Source of the DNA: Anseranas semipalmata
Taxonomy: Eukaryota; Chordata; Aves; Anseriformes; Anseranatidae
Direction of reading: 5' to 3'
Length of the DNA: 64,000 bases
Assembly: GCA_013399115.1 (NCBI GenBank)
Contig: VXAA01000623.1
Span: 762,702 to 826,701 of the forward strand
Shown here: positions 23,401-35,400 of the stretch, piece after piece
Layout: each line of letters begins with the position of its first letter
Numbering within the stretch: position 1 is the first letter of the stretch
Position numbers and translations under genes: made by a program
Notes under the pieces: generated by a model
Seen by the model: only the letters and a program-made list of their open reading frames with translations
Told to the model about the DNA's origin: nothing
Database searches by the model: none

Positions 23401-26400
23401 ACACTACCCACTCCGAACAAAGCAATCCATTCAGCCCGGGTCGTATTTTTAGCAAAGCACGATTCTTCTTCAGTTTCAAAAGTAGCAAGTGGGGAATGCA
23501 GCCTACATCAGTGCGAGATGCAGAATGATCTCATTCAGGCTGCAGCATCTGTTTGGACTGAAACAATTACCAGTGATATCAGGAGATCTGCATTTTTTCT
23601 TGTCATAGCAAGTGGTAAACAAGAACTGTTTTCTCTGTGTGATTTCTATGTCAGTGGAGCACAACTGGGGGGAGATGCTTCTCTTCTGTATCTAGGATCT
23701 CAGACCACAAGGCTTGCATTTCCAGCAACTGTCTTTGCCTTTGTGCTTTGGAGGAAATTTGTGTTTTTCTTTCATGATCTTTTTTCATCATTAAGCTTTA
23801 AGCTATGTGAGCAATAGAAGTACTTGCATATTTCCTTCCTGCCACTGGTAGCTGAGGTGTTGTGACTTGATGGTGTATCAATCTTGTATATCAACTAAAG
23901 TAAAGGCTTAAAAGGGAAACAGACAAAAAAAAAAAAAAAAGAGTAGAAATCAGTAATTCCTGTGTTCACATGTTTCCTTTAGCATTTCATAATACTGGTG
24001 CTTTGTGAAAGTTGGTTTTGCCATGTATCTGTTTTCTTTCTCCCATTTTCCCAGCTCTTCCCAGCAGTTTGTTGGCAGACAGGGTGTTCTGGCACCCAGC
24101 CCTCTCGCTGTATCTATTAGACAGTGCTTCCTTATAACATGACAGGTAGAATTGCTAAAAGACTGATGAATCAGGGACTGCTATGCTAAGCAGGTTACCG
24201 TAGTGGCTCAGAGAGATGAGTTCTGCCATTAATACTGTTCATCCTTTTCTTTAGACTATTCAACAAGGAGCTTCTGAGTGAAGGTATGTGAATAGGATCT
24301 GTGATTTTCTTTTCCATTTATAATTACAGAAACGAAAGTTTTGCTTAAACTGCTTACCACCAAGGTAGTGCAGAATTACTAATTATTTTCTTCCACTGCA
24401 TTTTGAAATGCTTGATCTGTAATAATCAAAAAGGTTGTGTTTGGACCCAGTTTTAATCATACTAAATATGAGTCCCACCACTTCCGATAAAAATCCATTC
24501 AGCAAGCGCCTAATGGCTTGTAGACCTTGTGCCCTGGCCAAGGAGTAGTCCGCAGGGGGCTGTGTTGGCGGCTGCTTTTCGGCGTACGTCAGCGTGCCGG
24601 CTTCTGGAAAGAGCGAGGCTGCCAAGTGAGCACCTTCCTTGGGTACCGCAGTGGGAAAGCCGGGGCAGGGGAGCAGGAGGGAGGCTGGTTCTCCATCCCG
24701 GCTGTGCGAGTGCATCATCTGCCGGCCTCTGCGCAGCGCTGTGCTGCTGAGCTCGCGGGACGTGGCAAGACCCTTCCGAAGCAGCGGGATGCCTGCGCAG
24801 GGAGCCCTGCGCCAACCTGTTTCTTTGCCACGCTCTTACTTACTCATCCGGCTTCGTTTAAATATGCCAGCGTGGTTGTGTTTCATTTCCCTTGTTCGAC
24901 TTCTACAGAGTTACGGTAGGGGTGCATCTGGTCCATTGTCCGAGTGTAATTGATAGCAAAACTTAGAAATGAAAGGGAACGGCACATACTTTAGCTGTGG
25001 CCCCAGAGGCCCTTGGAGTGGCAGCACCCTGTGTCTATTGTTTTGCCAGCTGGCAAAACTGTGATGTTTCTGTGAAAACAACCCTTTGCATGAGGCGGTT
25101 GTGTGGGAACGGCCAATGGCAAGCCTGAATGAGGTTAAAAACATGTTAACTTGTTTCAACACAATTCCCTTTGTTCTTTCCCTAGTAGGCTTGCTGAACA
25201 TTGCTCCGTTCACTCCGCTGGTCCCTCCTCCCCGCTCTTGGCTGCTGCGCTGCCTTTGCCGAGACGTGCCCCGTGGTCGCTGCGGGGCCGTGGCAACGTT
25301 CCCCTTTGGAGCGGAGACCGGGTTGGCAGCTCCGTAGTGAGGGCAGCTTCCAGTAGATAACTGCATTTCTCGCGTGGCAATCTGATCTCTAGGTACTTCC
25401 CAAGTACAAATGCGAAGTGGTGGTCAACTCGTACCAAATCTGCTCAGCACCCTCAGGTCTTTGATTTTGGCAGCTTGCTAAAATGCAGTCTTCCTTTCAG
25501 TCTTTATTTTTTATACCGGTAGAAGCTTCTCACCATAGCATAGAGTGAGATGGGACATCACCAGTATGTGTTCCACAGGAAGATCCCACTGCTTTTCCAC
25601 TGTTTGAATGCATTGCAACTACAGCCTTCTGTGAAGACAGTCAACTTCTATCCTGTTAGGTTTCTTACGGATGTGATTTATCAAAGACAAGTCTTTGCTT
25701 CCTCTGGGCAAAACCCTGCCCTGAAGTTGCCCAAAGCTGCATCTAATTTTGAATTTTGTAAAGGTGTACAGAAATGAAGAACTGCATCACTTGCGTTATA
25801 CTGTATGTGACATCGGCCCAGAATTTTAAAGGTAAAGATGATCTCTGTGTCTGTAGTGCCTGTTAGGCTGCAGACTTGATCTGATTCAGGCCTTTAACTG
25901 TTGCAGTTGTTCTGCCAGATACAGAGATAAAGCTCCTCGGCCCTCAGAATTGCTCTCAAGCAATTGATGCGCTAGTGCTTGCTCTGGAGCTGGATGGAAG
26001 TAGTTGTATACAAAAGCCCCGTGACTCTTCACTCTCTGTCCCTGTATTCTGTGACTTGGCTTGTTTTTGTCTAGCCTGGATTTCCGGGTAAATAGCTTTG
26101 CTGCAGTAAGTGGTGCAAAGAGACACCTTCACTTCTGGATCCTTCTTTCAAGAAAATGCTGAATCCTGGCATTTCAGCACAGGCTGCAAGTGCAACTCCA
26201 CTCTGGCAGACTGGGATGTCACCCAGCTATTTTAGTTTCCTTGGCCTCTGCTTCATTGCTTCAGCAAAGGCTATATTCAGATCAGCTGGCGGTCTGTCAA
26301 AGAGGAGTAAGATGACCTGTGATGGTCAGCTTCAACTGTACTTCTTGTGATACATTCATTTCCCCCGTGCAGATGATTTCTATGGCTGGGCCTCTCTAGA

Positions 26401-29400
26401 AGAAGACTGCTGGTTGTTGGTGCGAGTGGCTGGGGCTTGTAGACATGCTGGCTGCATCCCTGGTGGGACATCGAGGATGGTGTCTGACCTAGTCTTAGTT
26501 CTGATGTTTGGGGACAGAGTTCTGGTTGTTCAAGTGCTTCAGGCAGTGGAAAAACAGTGCCTGTTGCTCTGGCTACAGTAGTGAAGGCTCAAAAGCATGA
26601 TGCAAGTATTGACTGCTGAGTCTTAGAGGGGTGATGCTTCTTTTGAGCTGGTGTCATAGTTTTAACATGTTAGTCTGGGAGGGGAAGCAAGTGAATTATA
26701 TTACTGAATTCAATTTGGTAAAACTGAATTAAACATCACAACATCATGGTACAAGTTCCTTCTCAGACTGCTTATCTAAAATGGTGAAGGTAGATGGGAG
26801 AAGATAGGGAAGGATTTAATTTCCATTAGGGAAAACTGTGCTTTCAAGAGTTTAAGGAATGCGGCTTTAAACCATATGTTGTATGTTTTTAAATGTCCTA
26901 AAGTGTCTCTGCAAATGCTTGCTCTTGAGTGTGAGGACTATTTCTGGACCTGTTGCCAAGGCAGTGCCAAGCTTCTCCTTGAGGTTTGCACCCATATTTC
27001 TCCTCTATTTAGCTGTCTTTTGAATGTAGAAATTGTTCTTGGCCCTGTTTCTCAAGTATGTGGGACTGCTTTTGAAAGATAGCGCTCAGTTGCTTGGCTT
27101 CAATGACTACTAAGGTTATGCAGCACTCATGGAAGTAGGCCATTTGATTAGCCATGTACACCTGAGTTTTGTTCAGCTCTACAGGCAACAGCATCTGTGA
27201 GTGAAGAAAGGTTGTTCAAAGGTGTGTTTAGTCTGCTATTGCACACCTCTAATGTTCAGCTAACCTGGTCGTATACGTGTTCATGGCCCTAGTCAAGTGC
27301 TGAACTATCTGAGAGCCTGAAGGACACGGTGTGCTTTTTTCTCATGAGCAGTGCATACAGAGTAAATTTTGCAGCAACCAGTTACAAGTGTTTTGGAGCA
27401 CTGAAGAGCTATACTAAGATTGCTTGGGGATCAGGATCTTGGTCATGGTCAGAATGTGTTCTGATGCTCTGTCCCTTGTGTTTTACTTCCTTTCAGAGAA
27501 GCAGAATCGTTCAAGGAACAAGGAAATGCATACTATGCCAAGAAAGATTACAATGAAGCGTACAACTATTACACAAAAGCCATAGGTGAGAGCAGTTGGT
27601 AATAACGATAATCTTTGCTGAATAAAATGTCTAAAAATCAAAGCTGGTTATTGATTTTAAAATATACCAGCAGGGTTTCTAACAGCACATGCTGGATGAA
27701 AACTTTTTGCCGGATAATTACCTTGCAGAATTTTTACCAGACTGATAATGCAAATTGGTGCTAATGTGGGTGATTTACAGCAGTTTTTGTTTCTCCTCCA
27801 CCCAAGATATTTTTAGCAAGAAACCAGTCCAGCTTTCCATCTAATGCAGGGTCAGCAGTGCTGCCAGGCTGAATGCCACAGACTTTTGTTCTAGGCAAGT
27901 TAAATCCTGTGTATAGTGTGAGGAGCAATAGTTTATGATTTGCTGTTCTAAACCATCATGCACCATTGTAAGTCACTCAGGTGTTATACATTCGGAAGGA
28001 ATGTGATTTTGAATCCAACAATGACTTTTGAGTATGTTCTACAAGTTGTGTAGCTGCTTACAGTACACTGAGTACTCTTACATTTTCTCCAGATACCTGT
28101 CCCAACAATGCTAGTTATTACGGTAACAGAGCTGCCACCCTCATGATGTTGGGGAGATTCCGAGAAGCACTGGGAGATGCTCAGCAGTCTGTCAGATTGG
28201 ATGATAGTTTTGTAAGGGTACGTGGAAAACTTCGTATTTCTTACACGTCTGAATACCCTTGTCTCCTCCTACTGCAGCTCTTGCAACTCCCTTTTAACTG
28301 TCTTCTCAGGGCCATCTACGGGAAGGGAAGTGCCACCTTTCCTTAGGGAATGCCATGGCTGCCAGCCGCTGCTTTCAACGAGTTTTAGAACTGGATCATA
28401 AGAATACTCAGGCGCAACAAGAGGTAAGAGGTTCAGAAAACTGAAATATTCCCAGTAGATGGGGCTGTTAAAGGAAATGGATTGAACTGGTAAGCCTTTT
28501 GGTTCCAGTTTGCAAGGTGGAATCACAGTCATAGTTAGTAATGACTGTTTGTGTGCTGTAATGTAATGAAAAAAATGAGATGGTGTCAGTCTGTTTTTTC
28601 AGTAGACCGCAGGTTGCATAGTTACTTTTGTGTATGATAGCCTCCATGCTTTTCTGTTAAGAAAAGACAAAGCTAGTCCAGCATTTTTCCCCAGCACTCC
28701 AGGGGAGAAATGGTGAATTGTGGTAAAGGAGCGTGGAAACGGATGATGCAGCACGTAGAAGGCTGCTGCCTCTTTTCTGTCTCATTCACAAGTGTACATT
28801 TTCCTGGGCTACCAGTTAGGTCACTTGATTTCAAGCTGATTTTAATGCTGGCACAAGTATTCTTGTAATCTGCATTGTTGTTCCGTGGTCTGCAGTAGTT
28901 TTTTCCTCTGATGACACTTCAGGGATTGGCCACTTGTATGCTTGATGGTGTGACTGTCCTGCAAGACTTAGTGTTCTCCTGTCTTTCAGCTAAAGAATGC
29001 CAGTACCGTGCTAGAGTATGAAAAAATAGCTGAAGTGGATTTTGAGAAGCGGGATTTCAGGAAGGTAAGATCAACTTGATTGTTTCCTGTAGCATTAAGA
29101 AAATATTTTTACCTTGCCAGTTTGGCCAGATGCATGTCTAATCCCCCTGCCTACTACTAGCTGAGCCCTAATGGGAGGTGCTGTACAACATATTTTTGCT
29201 ATTGAAGCAGGGCATGAACTGTAGTATTTGTGAAGATGGCAGAGCTCATGGTCTCATAGCACTGAACAAATGAAAAGTGAAGAGGGTTATTGGCTCAGGT
29301 TGAATATCCTTTATTACTGTTTGCTTTGCAGGGTGAGTGGAACCATGAATGAACTATTTGATACAGATTTTGTCAGCAACAGCATTTGATCACGCTTTGC

Positions 29401-32400
29401 TCCTAAAATGCGTACCCAGAATTCTTCTTTCCCTGCTCTTTAATGTAAAAGAAAAAAGGCGGTCTCTCCCTCATTATTATAGCGAGGGTCATTGAAGGAG
29501 GAATGTGGATCTACGTGGGGCATTCTCCGTTACTGTTTGCAAATCTTTCTTCCCGTGGGCTGTTGCAGGATGCAGCTGGTACTGACCTGATACAACAAAA
29601 AATGACAACATGAAATCTGAAAGGCACCAAACACTTCTCACGCAACTGTTCCTGTTCAGTGGATGCATGTAAGGCCCAAGTTTGGCCCACGAAGGAGACT
29701 GTTCAATGCATTAAGCTCATTGGTCAGGTCATTGACTCTTAGGCTAAGCTCAAGATTTTGGAAGCGTAAATCCCAGCTTTGCATCAGCTGGTTGTGAGGA
29801 ACAAATGGGGTGTATGGTCAGTCTGGATTTCACGTGTAGGAACCACTCTGCCTGTCTTGCGTGTTCTGGGCTTTTGCATCTGTCCCTTCACTTCTGCCGT
29901 CTCACTTCACTGGGAAGGCTTACATGAAATGTGATCTTTGTTTCTGGGGAGCTGCTCTTGCTCTCTCCTCACCCAGAAGCCTTTGGCTTCTCAGTCTGGA
30001 GCACAGTGCTTCCCACAGCGGGCAATCGTGATGTCACGGGCTGGGAAAGCAGATGAACCTTAGTGGAACAATGACCCTGTTCTCGTGCAGATGTCTCCAC
30101 CAGAGGGGCAGAGATGGAAAAGATCTATTAGATCACCCTGCCCATTGCAGTCAGACCAGTGTAAGATCAGTCCCTGCACTGTACTTTTTTGTGTTCTGTC
30201 CAGTCCAAACTGTCTCAATCTATTGAATTTCTGTCCCTCCCACATGTCTTTATAATGCAGAAAACAGGGGCAGAATTGTCTTCCTTGGCTTTTTCTTTGG
30301 GGCCTACAATTTCAGAAGGGTTAAAGGGATGGAACTTCCACAGGTGTTCCTTGAATCTTCTGTGTAGTGCTGTGTCATAGTAACATAGCAGGGGCCACAG
30401 ACCTTTGAATGCAAAGCCCTTCTTAAAAACAAACAAACAAAAATGCTCATAAGGAAGACTTTCTAACGAGATGTGTGTATGCAGCAGAAGAGTTGTCTGC
30501 ACACTTATCTTCCTATTCAAAGACGAATATGGAATCTCAAGTGTGGTAATGGTGCAGTCTTTCAAACTAAGCCTTTGGATATTTGCTTTGTTCACATTCA
30601 TGTTTTTCTCACATCAGGTTGTATTTTGCATGGATCGTGCTTTGGAGTTTGCTCCCGCTTGTCACCGGTTCAAAATCCTCAAGGCTGAATGTTTAGCACT
30701 ACTGGGTCGTTACCCAGAAGCACAGTCTGTAGCAAGGTGAGCATCTTTAAGGTCTAGAATTTGTGTAACAGCTGGTGATATGTCCTGTCTACTACTACTA
30801 TTCCACCACCTGAAAGGAATGAGGGATGTAAAAAAATAAATAGTCCTTAATGCAAATGGTGATGGGGAAGTTTGCATGAGTTTATCCCCTTTCCAGTTAA
30901 TTGTACTGGGAAACTGTACTTGGGCTCAGTTAATAATCAGCAGTCTTGCTTGAGCAAGCTCATGCACTTTTTTATATCCCTACTACAGACTTGATAAAAT
31001 AATTAAATATCTCAGCAGAGGAAGAATGCTTTGGAGATCGGAAGGAAACTGCAATAGGGTGACTTTTTTTAACATGTATGTTTATTACAGTGACATCTTA
31101 CGAATGGACTCTACAAATGCAGACGCTCTGTATGTCCGTGGTCTCTGCCTTTACTATGAGGACTGTATTGAGAAGGCAGTGCAGTTCTTTGTCCAGGCAC
31201 TCAGAATGGCTCCTGATCATGAGAAAGCATGTCTTGCCTGCCGTGTAAGTTGTGGACATTGAGGTGGTACTGCAAAATTACCAGGATTTCTTTTCTTTAA
31301 ACCAAACACTTGCTTCAGCTGAAGCAATCTGCTCTCCATCCCTCAAGATTATCATTCCCCAGATCTCCAGTAGCAAGTAGTGTGTCAAGCCCTTTCCAAA
31401 GGGGCTGCTTTAGGTGTAACTGTGAGCTGCTGGAAGCTCTTTCTCGGAAGACTGTGATACTCTAAAGACTGCCTTCTTTTCATTCTTGTTTGCTCCTCTG
31501 TCTGATCAAGGAGCTATAAAGCTAGGTCTGTCAGTTCTAAGATCTTCTGACAGAGATTTAATATTAGTGCCTACAGGCTGACCTGCATTTAAACACTGTT
31601 CCTTTCAGGTTGCTCCTTCCCTCCTTTCTACTCTGTTGTAGTTTTTTGACTGACTTTTGAAAGATCTATTTAGTGGTATAAGCTCTCAAAAGGTGAGGTC
31701 ATGCTCCTATTGTTTTTAAATACGTAAATGTACTTCACTGGCATGTTCTCATCTTAAACATTAGGCAAACTTTGTTCATGTAGAGAATGCCTGTAACTAG
31801 CACTGTCCGTTCCTCAGCACTTCTCTTTGGTGAAAGGCAAAACACTTATATCTCGTTTCAGCTGCTGTAGCAAGTCTGTGATTTCTGTACCCTGTAATGC
31901 TGTCTGAAACCAAATTAGAACAGTTATGTTTGAGGACCCTTACCCAGAAAAATAAGGTGCTTGGCACCCCCAAACCACTGACCTACTGTCCTTATCCAGG
32001 ATGCATTTTCTTTCAGAATGCCAAAGCACTTAAAGCAAAGAAAGAAGATGGGAATAAAGCATTTAAAGAAGGAAACTACAAACTAGCATATGAACTATAC
32101 ACAGAAGCACTAGGAATAGATCCAAATAATATAAAAACAAATGCCAAACTCTACTGCAACCGGGGGACAGTTAACTCAAAGGTAAGAAGTGGTCACCTGG
32201 CAGGTAGTGTTTTATCTTGGGTCATATTCCTCACCACATAGTTTTATAAATAACCAGATCACTTATTCTGGAAAGCGTATGCTTCTCTGAGTCCTGGGGT
32301 AGCTGGATTCTTCTAGTGCTGTAGGCAATATTTCAGGTTTTTGTGCTTGCACAATAATTGGATCTGTTCCAAACAGCCAAAGAAGTTGACTCCTAAAGAA

Positions 32401-35400
32401 ACAAAACTCAAATACTTGGGCTGCACAGCGTGGGAGGGAGAGGAGGAATGTTGTGTGGCCTTATCTTAATCAACATAAAGGCATCCTTATTTGTTTCCTT
32501 CCTGGTAATGAGGAGATTTCTTTTTTTTTTTTTTTTTCCTTCTTGTAGCTCATGTCTTGCTTTATTTTTTGATCTAAAACAATCTGACCTAACTTAAACC
32601 TTGGGACACCTTTGTCAGATTTGCTGTTGTGTTTTGGTAATGAACTATCCAGAGGAGCAGTCAGGCATGTGACAGTGCTTCAGATTTCCACAATGTGTTT
32701 CCTCTAGGCATGTTTCCTCCTCAGCTATCTCTGTGTGTTGATGCCTCTTCTGTCAGTGGGCTTTTCAACATCCCTACTTGGTCAAGAGACAGGGGCTGTT
32801 CTCAAAACCAAAGTAATGGGATAAGCCAGAGGTAGCACTAATGGACATTTTATGTGGTTGTGTCTGAAAACAACACTTCTAATATTTTTAAGTTTATTCT
32901 GTTTTGACCCAAAATAACTTTTTCTTCAGATTGTTCTCAGGAATCCCCTTGTTTCCAAGTGCATTTCATAGAGAAGCACCATGTAATTGTACCATTTCAC
33001 TAGCCAAGCTTCTAGTTTTTCCCTACAGAAGAAAAGCTCTGTGCTTTTGGGGGCTTGCAAAAAATGTCATAGATGCAGATCCACAAAACAGTGAGATTTT
33101 TTTCAAGATTCTCTGTAACTTCCACTTGCCTAAAATCATAATGCTGTTTAGCAGATTTTTTTTCTCTGATTGGGATTCACTTAACTTCTCTCTGACATTG
33201 TAGCTTAGGAAACTTGAAGAAGCAATAGATGACTGCACGAATGCAGTAAAACTGGATGACACATATATCAAAGCGTACTTGAGGAGAGCACAATGGTAAG
33301 TAGACACTTATCATGGACATACTGAACAGGTTTGTGGGTAGGAACCTCTTCCCTACAGCACTGAGCGACAGGGGTAACAAATCTGAAGCTTAACTGAATA
33401 AAAGGTTCTGTCTTAAGAGTCCCTGAATTTGTTTCTCTTCCTTATGGTGCTGAGAAGACGGAAAAGTATGTAGTCTATCTTGCCTGTGTGGGTCTGGGTC
33501 TGCCCATCTATTGTTGTGTTCAGGCAAGATTTGTTCTGAAGCTTGACTTGCTATTTTTATAGACTAATATAGGATGTTGTTCTGTCCCAGAGAACCTGTC
33601 TCTCCTAAGTTGTTTCAGAAGGGTTCCTGGGAGGAAGATATTTTATCTGGGCAGAGCTGTTTCATGCTTCCAGCAGACCAGATTTTGAAATGGGATGGCC
33701 TGTTTCTGCTAAAAGGGAAATCAGCTGAGACTGTACATATTTCAGCTATAGATAATACTGCAATATAGTACAGGGAGGCTGCGAGTTGTACAAAGGATGT
33801 TTGGGTCTGTATGTCTTGTAACGAGGCACCAACCAGAGAATTCATCAAGCTCTGTTCTGACTGCACATTTATTTGCTCCTTTCCTCAACACTGATTCCCC
33901 AGTTTGTGGCCGAGCTGCCAGGCTTATAGGTGAACCCAAACCGTTATTGCAGCCTTCCTGTTGTGCATTCATTTTAATTTACATCCTTCAGTGTTTTTCT
34001 TAAGTTCCATCTCAGTAATTGCTAAATTACAGTAAGTAGTTAAAATGTGAGTAGGGCTGAAATGCCAACAAGCAGGCACATGTCCCTTTCTGAGGTGCCA
34101 GGATTGTTGCTTCTAAACAGGGCTGCTAATGTACAACTGCACCAGCTTCCTTGAAGTGTTGCTGGCTGGTATTAGTTCCTGCTGTTGGATAAAGTAATTA
34201 TCAGATCTTTAAAGTAGAACTTGTGCTGCCAAATGAGATTGCAGTCTCAGCTCGGAGCCCAAAGAACAGGTTCCTGTGCCAGGATTTCCCACAGACTGCA
34301 GGTGCTTAAGCTTCTACTCAGCGTAGCAGTGACCCTTTGTGGGTTCCTCTAATGATTGCTCTTCCTGCAGCCCAGTGCACATATTTTTTTTGATTCATAT
34401 TCATCCAGAAAGCTTGTACCTGAACACTCTTTCTGATTTTTTTCTTTTCTGTGAAATACACCTTGGCAACCATTGTTTCTTTCCACAGTTACATGGACAC
34501 AGAGCAATATGAAGATGCTGTAAGAGACTATGAAAAAGTATATCAAACAGAAAAAACAAAAGGTAAACATATTAGCATTCTTCTTCTGTGCATGTTTCCC
34601 TTAAAAGAGACAAACGTTTTTGTTGTTGTTGCTTTTTTGTGTGTTATCCCCCACGAAAAATGCTGTTTTGCGGCCTTTTATCCCAGCAGGACAATACTGG
34701 AAAAGCCCTCAGAAGCACTCTGAAGTGCCTGTCTTGGAATCTGGTTTCTCTCCCAGCACTGAATGCTGAGAAGAGAATTCAGCTTGTAGGTGAAGCAGTA
34801 TGCTAGATTCAGAATATCTGGTTATGGTTCTCATTCTTAATGGTCGTCTTGCTTTTCTAGTAGCCTGAAATGAAATGGACAGAGTAGCCTTAGTCCTTGT
34901 GGTTCAGTGTCTAACAAATACTGGTTCAATAGCACTGAAATGTTTACCTACATTTGGAAACAGCATTAAATGTACAGTTAGGCTTTAATTAGCTGCCTGA
35001 CTATAAATCCAAGTGTGTTGGCTACTTGCGGCACTTGAATACATCAACCCAGGTCACCTCAACATGTTGCTCTGTCAGCCTCTTTTAAAGCAGAAGACTG
35101 CACCTGACACTAAAGCTGCTTTCCTTTGGCATTGTACTTTCTAGAACACAAGCAACTTCTAAAGAATGCACAGGTGGAACTGAAAAAGAGCAAACGGAAA
35201 GACTACTATAAAATCCTTGGGGTTGACAAAAATGCCTCTGAAGATGAGATCAAGAAGGCTTACAGGAAAAGAGCACTAATGCATCATCCAGGTATCCAGA
35301 AACAGGCTGTTATTAGCATATGTATTGTTGCTTTGATCCCCCTGCCCTATGCATGTCTCTCCTCCCCGCAACCTTCACTCAGAGCCAGAATTTATGGACA

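Larger units (their letters stand above)
28424..35144 (+). other. DNAJC7: DNAJC7 introns 4-10
   Basis: Introns between the exons listed, mostly 350-1,550 bp. I see no additional gene or repeat family. A poly(T) tract lies at about 32,519-32,537 and a short AAAC repeat at about 30,425-30,441. Confidence 0.75.
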
